A stretch of 64,000 bases of DNA, taken from Mesorhizobium sp. STM 4661 (lineage in GTDB: Bacteria; Pseudomonadota; Alphaproteobacteria; Rhizobiales; Rhizobiaceae). Positions 33,796-41,267 of this stretch are shown piece by piece (positions within the stretch are counted from its first letter, which is position 1; each line of letters starts with the position of its first letter). The translations under genes were made by a program, and so were the position numbers. The notes under the pieces were generated by a model, which saw nothing but the letters and a program-made list of their open reading frames with translations, was not told the origin of the DNA and ran no database searches. The DNA lies in assembly GCF_000359125.1 (NCBI RefSeq), contig NZ_CAAF010000082.1:124001-188000 (forward strand), read 5' to 3'.

Positions 33796-34763
33796 ATTCC
33801 AGTTCCGTGATTGGTGCCCGATTCAGGATCGGTCACCAATTGTCCGGCTAAGGCCGGATCGAGCTTCCTGAAACCGGCGATCGACCGTTCAGCCACCGCT
33901 TCGACCGCCTCCATCAACGCCTGCGCGACTGGTCGAAGGGGACGTTTTTCGGCAGCCACAACGCCCCAATAGAAGAGAACGGTTACGTCGATCGGGCGAA
34001 TGACGACCCCAGGCAGGGCCACGCCGTAGGCGGTGAGGGGATCGATGACGGCCGCGACACCCGTATGGCGCACGATCTGCAACGCGCCATATGCAGTATT
34101 GGTCCGGATCACTGGTCCGGTGTCGATGCCCCGGGCAGCCAGTGCCTTGGCGACATGCATCTGAAAACGCAGCGGATTGAGCAACGTAGCGACGCGGCGA
34201 CCGGCAAAGGCCGAAAGCGGTATGACGTCAAGTTCAGCCAGCGGGTCGTCCTCCCGCACGGCAGCAACATCAGGTGCCGAATACAGCCGTAGAACATCCA
34301 AACCGGGCGTATCGAGCGGCAGGCTTGAAAACCCGATCTCGGCACGTCCGCTGCGCACTTCCTGGGCGACGATCGAGGGAAGAAACTGCCCAAGATGCGT
34401 CTCGTGCGGAAGCTCGACGCCCTTGAGCTCAGCCATGGCCGTCGGGATCAAGCCAGTCCCGATGGCGGAGGTTGTGACAATCTGCAGGATCCGCCCCCTG
34501 CCGGCGGCGATCATCTTGGCTCGCGCTGCGAGTTCCGTGAAGGACATCAGCAAGCGCCGCGCTTCCTCTTCGAAGGCGACACCCTCTTCGGACAACTGCA
34601 CCCGTCGACCGACCCGGTGCAGCAATTCGAAGCCAAGCTCGGCCTCGAGATCCTGAATGGTGCGTGTCACCGCTGGCTGGGAACGCCCGAGCATATCAGC
34701 CGCCTTGGTAATGCTGCCGCTGGCAGCAACCGCAAGGAAGGTCTGAAGGTCCCGGGTTTCCAT
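33792..34763 (-). CDS. LysR-family transcriptional regulator, first gene of the island operon
   Basis: 323 residues. The N-terminal helix-turn-helix is LQTFLAVAASGSITKAADML followed by GRSQPAVTRTIQDLEAELGF; the C-terminal effector domain is of the substrate-binding-protein fold. Unusually for LysR, it is not divergent but lies upstream in the same direction, overlapping the monooxygenase gene by 4 bases (33792-33795). It therefore probably autoregulates and controls the whole operon, whose promoter would lie upstream of 34763. Confidence 0.9.
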   Translation of the reverse strand: METRDLQTFLAVAASGSITKAADMLGRSQPAVTRTIQDLEAELGFELLHRVGRRVQLSEEGVAFEEEARRLLMSFTELAARAKMIAAGRGRILQIVTTSAIGTGLIPTAMAELKGVELPHETHLGQFLPSIVAQEVRSGRAEIGFSSLPLDTPGLDVLRLYSAPDVAAVREDDPLAELDVIPLSAFAGRRVATLLNPLRFQMHVAKALAARGIDTGPVIRTNTAYGALQIVRHTGVAAVIDPLTAYGVALPGVVIRPIDVTVLFYWGVVAAEKRPLRPVAQALMEAVEAVAERSIAGFRKLDPALAGQLVTDPESGTNHGTGI

Positions 34764-35767
34764 CTTCGCCTACATGCATATTTCGTATCATTAGCATCAT
34801 CTCATCCACTTTTAGCATGTGTCAAGCCGAAACAATTATTCAAAGGGCATGTGTTTTAGCGCGGCTGTGATGATTGCGGCATTCGCATCCGGCATCGCGA
34901 TCGTGGCCGGGTCCATCTAGGCGGGTGGTCGAGCGACTGCTCGGCAATTTCAACGGGCTCGCCGCATATCCCCGTTCGTCGAGGCCTTGCTCGGCGAACC
35001 GCTGCGATATGTACCGATCGCGGCGACGAGACTGTCCGTGATCGACATTGAGCCCGCGACGATGGAGCGGTGTCTGAGAAGCCAATGGGCAACCTAGCAG
35101 GGACACGATGATCGGTTCATACGATCGCAAGCATTCCCTCGGCCCTCACGCGAAAAGACCTGGCCGGAACAACTATCCTTACCCATCGAGGTCGTGACGG
35201 TCACATTCTTGCCGATGGAGGACAACGGAAATCTGATCGGTTACGCCGATCCAGCCATAATACCATTTGAAATATGGGCGGCGGCGAAACTGATCGGGCG
35301 CCGCCTGGGCATATCACCGCCAGATACTGCGGTAATATACGGACCCTCTCGGGCTTCTCATTCCCTGGAGAATTATTTCCCAAGTGCGGCTCGATATCCG
35401 AAGCCTGCCAATTATCTTCCACATCGAGAATATCCTCAGATATGTCAAATGAGAGTGTTGCGGTGCCGCTCCGAAAGTACGGTTTCATCGAGGGTGACTC
35501 TATATTCGCCAGGAAGGGTTCGTCCAGCGCCGCGGGCCGCGATCTTCCCGTACGCGCGGTACGGGATTCTGACCGATCTTCGCCTTGCGCTTGATGATCA
35601 CAACTGACCGGAGCAAGGGTAACGCTTTGATCAAGCCACAGGGCGCTCAACAACAACGCCTGCGACGAGGCCAGGAAGACGCCCAGCGCCTTCGACTCTC
35701 TTCGCTCAGCCGCAGCAGCGAAGCCGGAACCGGCAGTTCGACGAGTGGGGGGAAAGGCGGTAGCGCC
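34764..35767. other. Degraded accessory DNA without an intact gene
   Basis: About 1 kb in which open frames in all six phases are broken or have no recognisable product. AT-rich tracts occur near 34780-34850, where the promoter of the LysR operon is expected. Scattered short stretches that read like proteins (for example MDPATIAMPDANAAIITAAL on the minus strand near 34910) suggest decayed genes. No RNA gene or insertion-sequence end was seen. Confidence 0.5.
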
Positions 35768-35779
35768 CTCCCGCTACCA
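35768..35779 (+). repeat. Right attachment core (attR-like), copy of tRNA-Met 3' end
   Basis: CTCCCGCTACCA is identical to the last 12 bases of the tRNA-Met gene (24621-24632) and in the same orientation. The next bases to the right again encode a serine-recombinase C-terminus on the minus strand, mirroring the left end. The repeat therefore bounds a segment of 11.1 kb. An overlapping short palindrome (GGTAGCG/CGCTACC) means a partly coincidental match cannot be excluded. Confidence 0.55.
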
Positions 35780-35783
35780 ATCC

Positions 35784-35930
35784 CTATAGCCAACTTTCGG
35801 CCTGCCGGCGGGATTCAACGCCCTCGCCGAGCAGTGCCGCGAGGCGGCCTTTGATCTCGATCTCAATCGGCGAGAAGGGTTCCGAGAGATAGATGAGGAT
35901 TTGCCTGTAAGCGGCGATTGCTCCCCGGAT
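35784..35930 (-). pseudogene. C-terminal remnant of a second serine recombinase
   Basis: The minus strand reads AIAAYRQILIYLSEPFSPIE followed by IEIKGRLAALLGEGVESR. This aligns with the recombinase tail at the tRNA end (LIETVTVFRDPLKIGGIEVE, IAGRLTALLGENAFP) but is clearly a different gene copy. Only the last ~45 residues remain, with no catalytic domain. Its place right next to the repeated tRNA end suggests a second element integrated at the same site. Confidence 0.6.
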
Positions 35931-36039
35931 GAAGCTGCACAGCGCTGATCGGTGGCGAGACGACAAGATCGGCTTCAAGGCGCGCGATCCAAGAAATCCT
36001 TATGGGCCGCGGGGGCCAAAGGCCCCCAGCCCATGCGTG

Positions 36040-36477
36040 TCATCTGCGGCCGTCATGTCGAGTGGGATGGCCGTCTATCTCAACAACCCTATCCCACTCT
36101 TTTGCGCAGCCATCGGCAAGAAAGACGGTCATCCGCATGTTGCGCAGCAACGTGCGCTCCGGCTTGGAATTGTCGGCGGCTAGGCTTGGACCTTCCTGCG
36201 CCCAACGGAGCAGCCGCACGGCGGCGACGACGGTGTCTTCCGACAACACAACATCGGGGATTTCGGCAGCGTGGCGGCCTGTCACCTCGCGCAACTGATG
36301 CAGCGCTATCTCGCGCGGACCACGGCGCGGCTCAATCTGCATGATTGCATGCGCGATCTCAAGAATGCGGGGCGCGAGCGAGCGGGCGAAGGCTTCGCCG
36401 TCGAACGGATCGAGCCCGCGCGCCGCCGCGATGCGGCGCGCTGCGTTTATTGCCCAGGTTATTGGACGCATCGTCAT
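36040..36477 (-). CDS. Hypothetical protein on the island
   Basis: 145 residues, no membrane segment, no recognised domain. Helical N-terminal half (RPITWAINAARRIAAARGLD, PFDGEAFARSLAPRILEIAH) and a basic C-terminus. Codon use is ordinary for this genome and the frame is long and closed on both sides, which argues for a real gene, but no ribosome site is obvious. Neighbours are element debris, so an island function or a relic is likely. Confidence 0.4.
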   Translation of the reverse strand: MTMRPITWAINAARRIAAARGLDPFDGEAFARSLAPRILEIAHAIMQIEPRRGPREIALHQLREVTGRHAAEIPDVVLSEDTVVAAVRLLRWAQEGPSLAADNSKPERTLLRNMRMTVFLADGCAKEWDRVVEIDGHPTRHDGRR

Positions 36478-36672
36478 TGTCTGTCCTCCTGCTGCTAGCC
36501 CATCGGGAGTTGTGCAGCGTCCATCATTTTAGCGATCTGGAAGACTGCTTCCGTGAAGGCGATCACGCTGACCAAATTGGCATGCGCCCACTTCTCATGT
36601 GTCGCTGGCTGAGTGTCCTCGGTCGACATTTCCAGCCTTAACTCGACTGCAATTGGTGCGTGCTAGTCGTGA

Positions 36673-36945
36673 TTGATGAGACCTCATTTCTCGCCGATGG
36701 CTATCACATCTTACGCGATTGTGATCGCGAGCCTTTTGTTGCGTCCCGTCTATCCGAAGAGCGTCTTTGTGGGGCTCTTCTTCGGGTGCGTATTGATCGC
36801 AACATACGGGACGTGGATATGTGTCGAGGGCTGGCAACGTTCGACCTCCACGGGCCAAAGGATCGGTATCGCAATGCTGCTTTCGATGTTCCTCGGGCTC
36901 AGTGCATGGGGCGGATACATGTCGCTGAGGGACATTCTCAGGTAA
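36673..36945 (+). CDS. Small membrane protein (90 aa), hypothetical
   Basis: Up to 90 residues with three hydrophobic stretches (AITSYAIVIASLLLRP, VFVGLFFGCVLIATYGTWIC, IGIAMLLSMFLGLSAWGGYM). The regular spacing of hydrophobic segments makes chance unlikely. The start may be the internal ATG eight codons later (MAITSYAIV). No family recognised. Surrounded by gene-poor accessory DNA: 36478-36672 and 36946-37229 hold nothing recognisable. Confidence 0.4.
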   Translation: MMRPHFSPMAITSYAIVIASLLLRPVYPKSVFVGLFFGCVLIATYGTWICVEGWQRSTSTGQRIGIAMLLSMFLGLSAWGGYMSLRDILR

Positions 36946-37229
36946 GTTCGACCGCCTCCTTATGGCCGGCAGCAGCTCAAGCTGCCTGATCCTTATCAGG
37001 TGAGGATGCTGCGCGATCGAGCAGGGACGTGGACCCGAACAACCTTGCGCTTTGAGGCATCAACCATGCTGGTGGCCCCTATCGCAGGGTGTCGCCGGCC
37101 GCTCCATAAGCACTTTGATCTGCTCAATATGGATCAGCAGGTAGTTGCGGATCCGAGTCAGACCTGTGGTGTCCTCCAGCGCGGGTATCTGATACCGAGA
37201 TGCTGCTTGCGGGAGATGTTCCATGGCTC

Positions 37230-37731
37230 ATGCACCTTCGACTCAGACTGCATATGCCCCAGTGGCAGGGCGGAAACCTGGCGGAATATCATCTTGGTTC
37301 CCAGATGCTGTCGTGGCTCCTGCCGCCGACGGACGGTCCGGAAGAAACGGTTGCGATTCCCTTGGCCGGGAAAGGAACGCTGAAGATCGAAGACGGCATT
37401 CTCGCGAAGGCACCACTGTTGAAGCAGGCACGTGCGGCGCGCGTGGCTATAGAAAGACACCGACCCGACCGCGTGCTTACGATCGGCGGCGATTGCCTGG
37501 TCGATCTCGCGCCCATCGTTTCGACCGATCCTCTTCAACAAGCCCAACGCGAAAACTGGATTCCTGGACGGTGTGCCGCGAGGCCGGCTCGAACCAGAGC
37601 AGGTCATCAGTTTGCTTCAAGACGTCTCGGGAGTGTGTCAAATGGTGGGGCTGGCCATCACGGAATACATTTCCTGGGACGCGATCGAGACGCGGCGGCT
37701 ATTGAGTCAGCTGCCGCTCGTCGGTGCTTAG
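37230..37731 (+). pseudogene. Arginase-family protein with internal deletion
   Basis: From ATG 37230 the reading RLRLHMPQWQGGNLAEYHLG ... RPDRVLTIGGDCLVDLAPI matches the N-terminus of ureohydrolase/arginase-family proteins, including the GGDC(H) metal-site start. It then jumps, out of frame, to a genuine C-terminus (LDGVPRGRLEPEQVISLLQD, VSGVCQMVGLAITEYISWDA) ending at 37731. The central ~130 residues with the DAHxD and DxD metal ligands are missing, so no enzyme can form. It is probably a deletion relic at the island border; it converges with the HMG-CoA lyase gene. Confidence 0.75.
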
Positions 37732-37793
37732 ACGTTCGGCGGAAGCGCTCCCAGTGGGGGCCTCTTGACCAGGACATCAAGATCTTCGAACGC

Positions 37794-38684
37794 TCACGGC
37801 TCGCTGAAAAACGCGCCTTCAGCGAGCTGGTTTTCTATCTCGGCCAGCAGCGCGCGATCGACCCCGGTCGCGATCCCTCTCGACGCGAAGTGCTCCACCA
37901 GCGCGCCGCTGCGAAGATTGCCGGCGGCACCGGGTGCATAGGGGCAGCCACCCAGGCCACCGGCGGCGGAATCGAAGACCCTGAGCCCGAGCTCCCAGGC
38001 GGCATCGACATTGGCGAGCGCCAGGCCGCTGGTATCGTGGAAATGGCCTGCGAGCCGCGCAGCCTCCGCTTCCTCGAGGGCCGCCTCCACCATGGCATGC
38101 ACACGCTCTGGCGTCGCCTTGCCGATCGTGTCGGCGACGGCGATTTCGGCGCAGCCGAGATCGCGCAGCCGGGCGACGATTTTCGCGGTCGCGCCGGGTT
38201 CGACCGGGCCTTCATAGGGACAGTCGACGGCGCAGGAAACATAGCCCCGCACCGGCAAGGCATGTTCGGCGGCCAACGTCAGCACCGGCACGAAACGGGC
38301 GAGCCCCTCCTCGATGGTACAGTTGGTGTTTCGTTGCGAAAACGTCTCGGAGGCGCTGGTGAAGACCGCGAGTTCCCGCGCGCCGGCCGCGATCGCGGCG
38401 CGGGCACCTTGCTCGTTGGGCACCAGGGCGGACAGCACGAGACCCGGACGCCGCGTCGCGCCCCGCATGACCGCATCATGGTCGGCCATCTGCGGCACCC
38501 ATCTCGGCGAGACGAAAGCCGTCGCCTCGATGCGGGCAAAGCCGCAATCGGCCAGCATGCCGATCAGGCGCAGCTTCCCGCCGGTCGAGACCAGCCGCTT
38601 TTCGTTCTGCAGCCCGTCGCGCGGGCCGACCTCGACGATCGTGGCCTGCCGGTCCCTGCCGGGCGGTTCAATGGACGGCCGCAT
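37794..38684 (-). CDS. mvaB: Hydroxymethylglutaryl-CoA lyase
   Basis: 296 residues. It splits HMG-CoA into acetyl-CoA and acetoacetate. Signatures: IVEVGPRDGLQNEKRLV at the N-terminus (metal and catalytic Arg/Asp), the HFHDTSGLALANVDAAW metal-binding His pair, and the HMG-CoA lyase hallmark GGLGGCPYAPGAAGN with the active-site Cys. It is the last gene of the minus-strand operon that begins with HMG-CoA reductase, overlapping the ABC ATPase gene by 17 bases. HMG-CoA lyase alone also serves leucine degradation, but its operon partner argues for mevalonate breakdown. Confidence 0.93.
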   Translation of the reverse strand: MRPSIEPPGRDRQATIVEVGPRDGLQNEKRLVSTGGKLRLIGMLADCGFARIEATAFVSPRWVPQMADHDAVMRGATRRPGLVLSALVPNEQGARAAIAAGARELAVFTSASETFSQRNTNCTIEEGLARFVPVLTLAAEHALPVRGYVSCAVDCPYEGPVEPGATAKIVARLRDLGCAEIAVADTIGKATPERVHAMVEAALEEAEAARLAGHFHDTSGLALANVDAAWELGLRVFDSAAGGLGGCPYAPGAAGNLRSGALVEHFASRGIATGVDRALLAEIENQLAEGAFFSEP

Positions 38685-40167
38685 ACATGATCTTTTCTTC
38701 GGAAGCCTCGTCGATGGTCATCTCCTCGACGATGCGGCCTTGGCGCGCCACCAGGATGCGGTCAGACAGATTGAGGATTTCGGGCAGATAGGATGAGATG
38801 ACGACGACGGCCGCGCCCGCATCGGCAAGCCGCTCGATGATCCGGTGGATCTCGGCGATGGCGCCGACATCGACGCCGCGCGTCGGCTCGTCGAAGATGA
38901 TCAGCGACGGTGCCTGGATCAGCGATTTGGCGATGACCACTTTCTGCTGGTTGCCGCCGGAAAGCTCGACCACGCGCACATTGGCGCCGATCGAGCGGAC
39001 CTTCATCGTCTCGATCCATTCGGCCGATTGCCGGCGCGCTTCACCGAGGCCGATCACCGAGACCGGGTTGGAGCCCTTGGCCAGCTTGCCGAGGAACACG
39101 TTCTGGGCGATGCCCATCGTGTCGAACAGGCCGTCGAGCTTGCGGTCCTCGGTGATGTAGGCGACGCCGCGCCGCACGGCCTGCCGCGGCACGCGGAAGC
39201 GCACCGCCTCGCCGCGCAACGTGATGCGGCCGCCATGGAAGAAATCTCGTTTCAGCACACCCGCCGCTATCTTCATCATTTCGGTGCGGCCGGCGCCGAC
39301 CAGGCCGAACAGCCCGGTCACCTGGCCGGCAAAAACCGACAGCGTGGCGCTGCGCACCGCCTTGCCCATCGAGACGTTTTCGAGTGCCAGGACCTTGTCG
39401 CCCGGACGCCGCGCGACACGCTTTGCGGCAGCATCGCCGTAGAGCGCATCGGTCAGTTGCCGGCCAACCATCGCCTGGACGATTCTCTCGCGGGTGAAAT
39501 TTCGGGCCTCGTCGGTGGCGATCAGCGCGCCGTCGCGCAGCACGCTGATGCGGTCGGCGATCGACAGCACCTCTTCCAGCGCATGCGAAATGAAGATGAC
39601 GGAGGCCCCCTCGCCTTTCAGGCGCTCGACGAGGGCGAAGAAGTGCTGTTTTTCCTCCGGCGTCAGCGTCGCCGTCGGCTCGTCGAAGATGAAGATGCGG
39701 GCCTTGTGGTGGACCGCGCGGGCGATCTCGACCATCTGCTTTTTGGCCGCGCCGAGCGTCGACACCAGCGCCGTCGGCTCGACATGGAAGTTCAGCCGCT
39801 GCAAGTGCTGCTGCGCCTTGATGTTGACGCCGCGCAGCCGGTTGAAGAAGCGCTCCTCGCCCAGGAAGATGTTCTGGGCGACATTCATCGACGGGATGAG
39901 ATTGGTTTCCTGGAACACCATGGCGATGCCGTGCTTCATGGCATCGGCCGGCGACGAAAAGCTGACCGGCTTGCCGTCGATCAGCATCTCGCCGGAGGTC
40001 AGCGGATAAAGGCCGGCCAGCACCTTGGTCAGCGTCGACTTACCCGCGCCGTTCTCGCCGAGCAGCGCATGGACCTCGCCTTGCCGCAGCGTGAAATCGA
40101 CGTCGCGCACCGCCGCGTTGCCGGCGAAAGCCTTGGTGGCCTTTCGGAACTGGACGATTTCAGTCAT
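38668..40167 (-). CDS. Ribose-type ABC importer ATPase (two nucleotide-binding domains)
   Basis: 499 residues with two fused ABC domains, as in RbsA/MglA. The first domain has an intact Walker A (GENGAGKST) and Walker B (FIFDEPTATLT) but a degenerate signature (TLGAAKKQM). The second has a degenerate Walker A (VGAGRTE) and an intact signature (LSGGNQQK). This asymmetry is normal for the family. It powers the importer formed with permease 44449-45456, the fused permease 41267-43381 and binding protein 43395-44411. It overlaps the SMP-30-like gene by 4 bases and mvaB by 17. Confidence 0.92.
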   Translation of the reverse strand: MTEIVQFRKATKAFAGNAAVRDVDFTLRQGEVHALLGENGAGKSTLTKVLAGLYPLTSGEMLIDGKPVSFSSPADAMKHGIAMVFQETNLIPSMNVAQNIFLGEERFFNRLRGVNIKAQQHLQRLNFHVEPTALVSTLGAAKKQMVEIARAVHHKARIFIFDEPTATLTPEEKQHFFALVERLKGEGASVIFISHALEEVLSIADRISVLRDGALIATDEARNFTRERIVQAMVGRQLTDALYGDAAAKRVARRPGDKVLALENVSMGKAVRSATLSVFAGQVTGLFGLVGAGRTEMMKIAAGVLKRDFFHGGRITLRGEAVRFRVPRQAVRRGVAYITEDRKLDGLFDTMGIAQNVFLGKLAKGSNPVSVIGLGEARRQSAEWIETMKVRSIGANVRVVELSGGNQQKVVIAKSLIQAPSLIIFDEPTRGVDVGAIAEIHRIIERLADAGAAVVVISSYLPEILNLSDRILVARQGRIVEEMTIDEASEEKIMYAAVH

Positions 40168-41267
40168 GCCGGGCTTCCGCCGGATGTCGCGCCGGGCAAG
40201 CGCAGCAGCGTGCCGGAGCCGCGCGAGGCGGCGTAGACTCTGCCGTCATGCTCGCAGACGGAAGTGATGCCGTGCATGCCGCCGTCGGCGCGGCTGTGCC
40301 AGCTTTCCCTGGGCAGGCCGCTGTCGTAGCAGCGCGCGACGAGGCCGTAGGAGCGTGACGGCGCCCAGGGTTTCAGCACGCCCATCTGCCGGACCGAGCC
40401 CTGGCTCAAAGGCTGGTCCGGCCGGGCCGACCCGGCGAGTTCCGGTCCGATCCATTCGGCGGGATCGATCGTCGCCATCATCTCGCGACGATAATCGTCC
40501 TCGCGCAGCACCAGTTCGAAAAGCTGGCGGCGCGGCGCAAACAGCGCCATCCAGAAACCGCCGCCGGAGGCGGGCGACAGGCGCGACGGATAGGCCGGCA
40601 GATCCTCCAGGATCGCCACCTTGTGCGGGGATTTCGGATCGATGACGACGACGCGGTGGCGCCAGCTTTCGCTGACCGCCAGATGGCCATTGCCGAGCAT
40701 GACCGCGCCGTTGGGAAATGCCAGTCCGGCTGCAAGTTCGCGATGGGAGCCGTTGGCCGGATCGATGGCGAGGACCATGCCGCTGCTGCCGCCTTCGATC
40801 AGGTCGCGCTTCCAGTCGCGCGCCGGGTGCTTGCGCGAGCCAACACACACGTAAAGCGAGCCATCCGCCGCAAAGACCCCGGCGGTCAGGCAGGACGCCA
40901 TATCGCCTGGCAGGTCGATGCGCTTCGAGGCGCCCGGCTGCCCGATCCGCACGCCCTCACCCTCGATGCCGACGGCAAGGCTGCCGTCGAGCGCCGATGC
41001 GACAAAGCTGATCGGCGCCGCGAACTCCGCTATCGCGACAGTCGAAACGCTGGCGCCGCCAGAATCAAGCTGGAAAAGAGTCTTGCCGCTGCTGCACAGC
41101 AGTCCGGCCGGCGACGAGACAAGATTGTCGATCGCCGGAAGCAACAGCAGCCGCTCCGCCTCTTCCAGCCGGTTGTCCGGCTTGAAGACGCCGTCCATGG
41201 CCGGCACGCTGATGCCGGCATCATCAGCCGAAAACAGCCGGCGGACGAATGCGCCGAGCCCCGCCAT
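40164..41267 (-). CDS. SMP-30/strictosidine-synthase-like beta-propeller protein
   Basis: About 367 residues of the gluconolactonase/strictosidine-synthase superfamily. Blade repeats include GLLCSSGKTLFQLDSG, DGSLYVCVGSR, LAAGLAFPNGAVMLGNGHLA and VSESWRHRVVVIDP. The metal-site positions (FPNG with a following VSES) resemble calcium-dependent lactonases. It shares this fold with the C-terminal half of the preceding fused permease. ATG 41267 has GGGGGAAG upstream and overlaps the preceding stop (TGATG). In this operon a lactonase opening mevalonolactone is the simplest role; that is inference. Confidence 0.8.
   Translation of the reverse strand: MAGLGAFVRRLFSADDAGISVPAMDGVFKPDNRLEEAERLLLLPAIDNLVSSPAGLLCSSGKTLFQLDSGGASVSTVAIAEFAAPISFVASALDGSLAVGIEGEGVRIGQPGASKRIDLPGDMASCLTAGVFAADGSLYVCVGSRKHPARDWKRDLIEGGSSGMVLAIDPANGSHRELAAGLAFPNGAVMLGNGHLAVSESWRHRVVVIDPKSPHKVAILEDLPAYPSRLSPASGGGFWMALFAPRRQLFELVLREDDYRREMMATIDPAEWIGPELAGSARPDQPLSQGSVRQMGVLKPWAPSRSYGLVARCYDSGLPRESWHSRADGGMHGITSVCEHDGRVYAASRGSGTLLRLPGATSGGSPA

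Noticed and set aside
35201..35656. 151-codon minus-strand frame and overlapping plus-strand frames in degraded island DNA
   Set aside because: No domain, no ribosome site, and competing frames of similar length on both strands; treated as debris.
37200..38690. A 496-codon plus-strand open frame
   Set aside because: Only its first ~110 codons read as an arginase N-terminus; the rest is the antisense of the HMG-CoA lyase gene, whose motifs are unmistakable on the minus strand.
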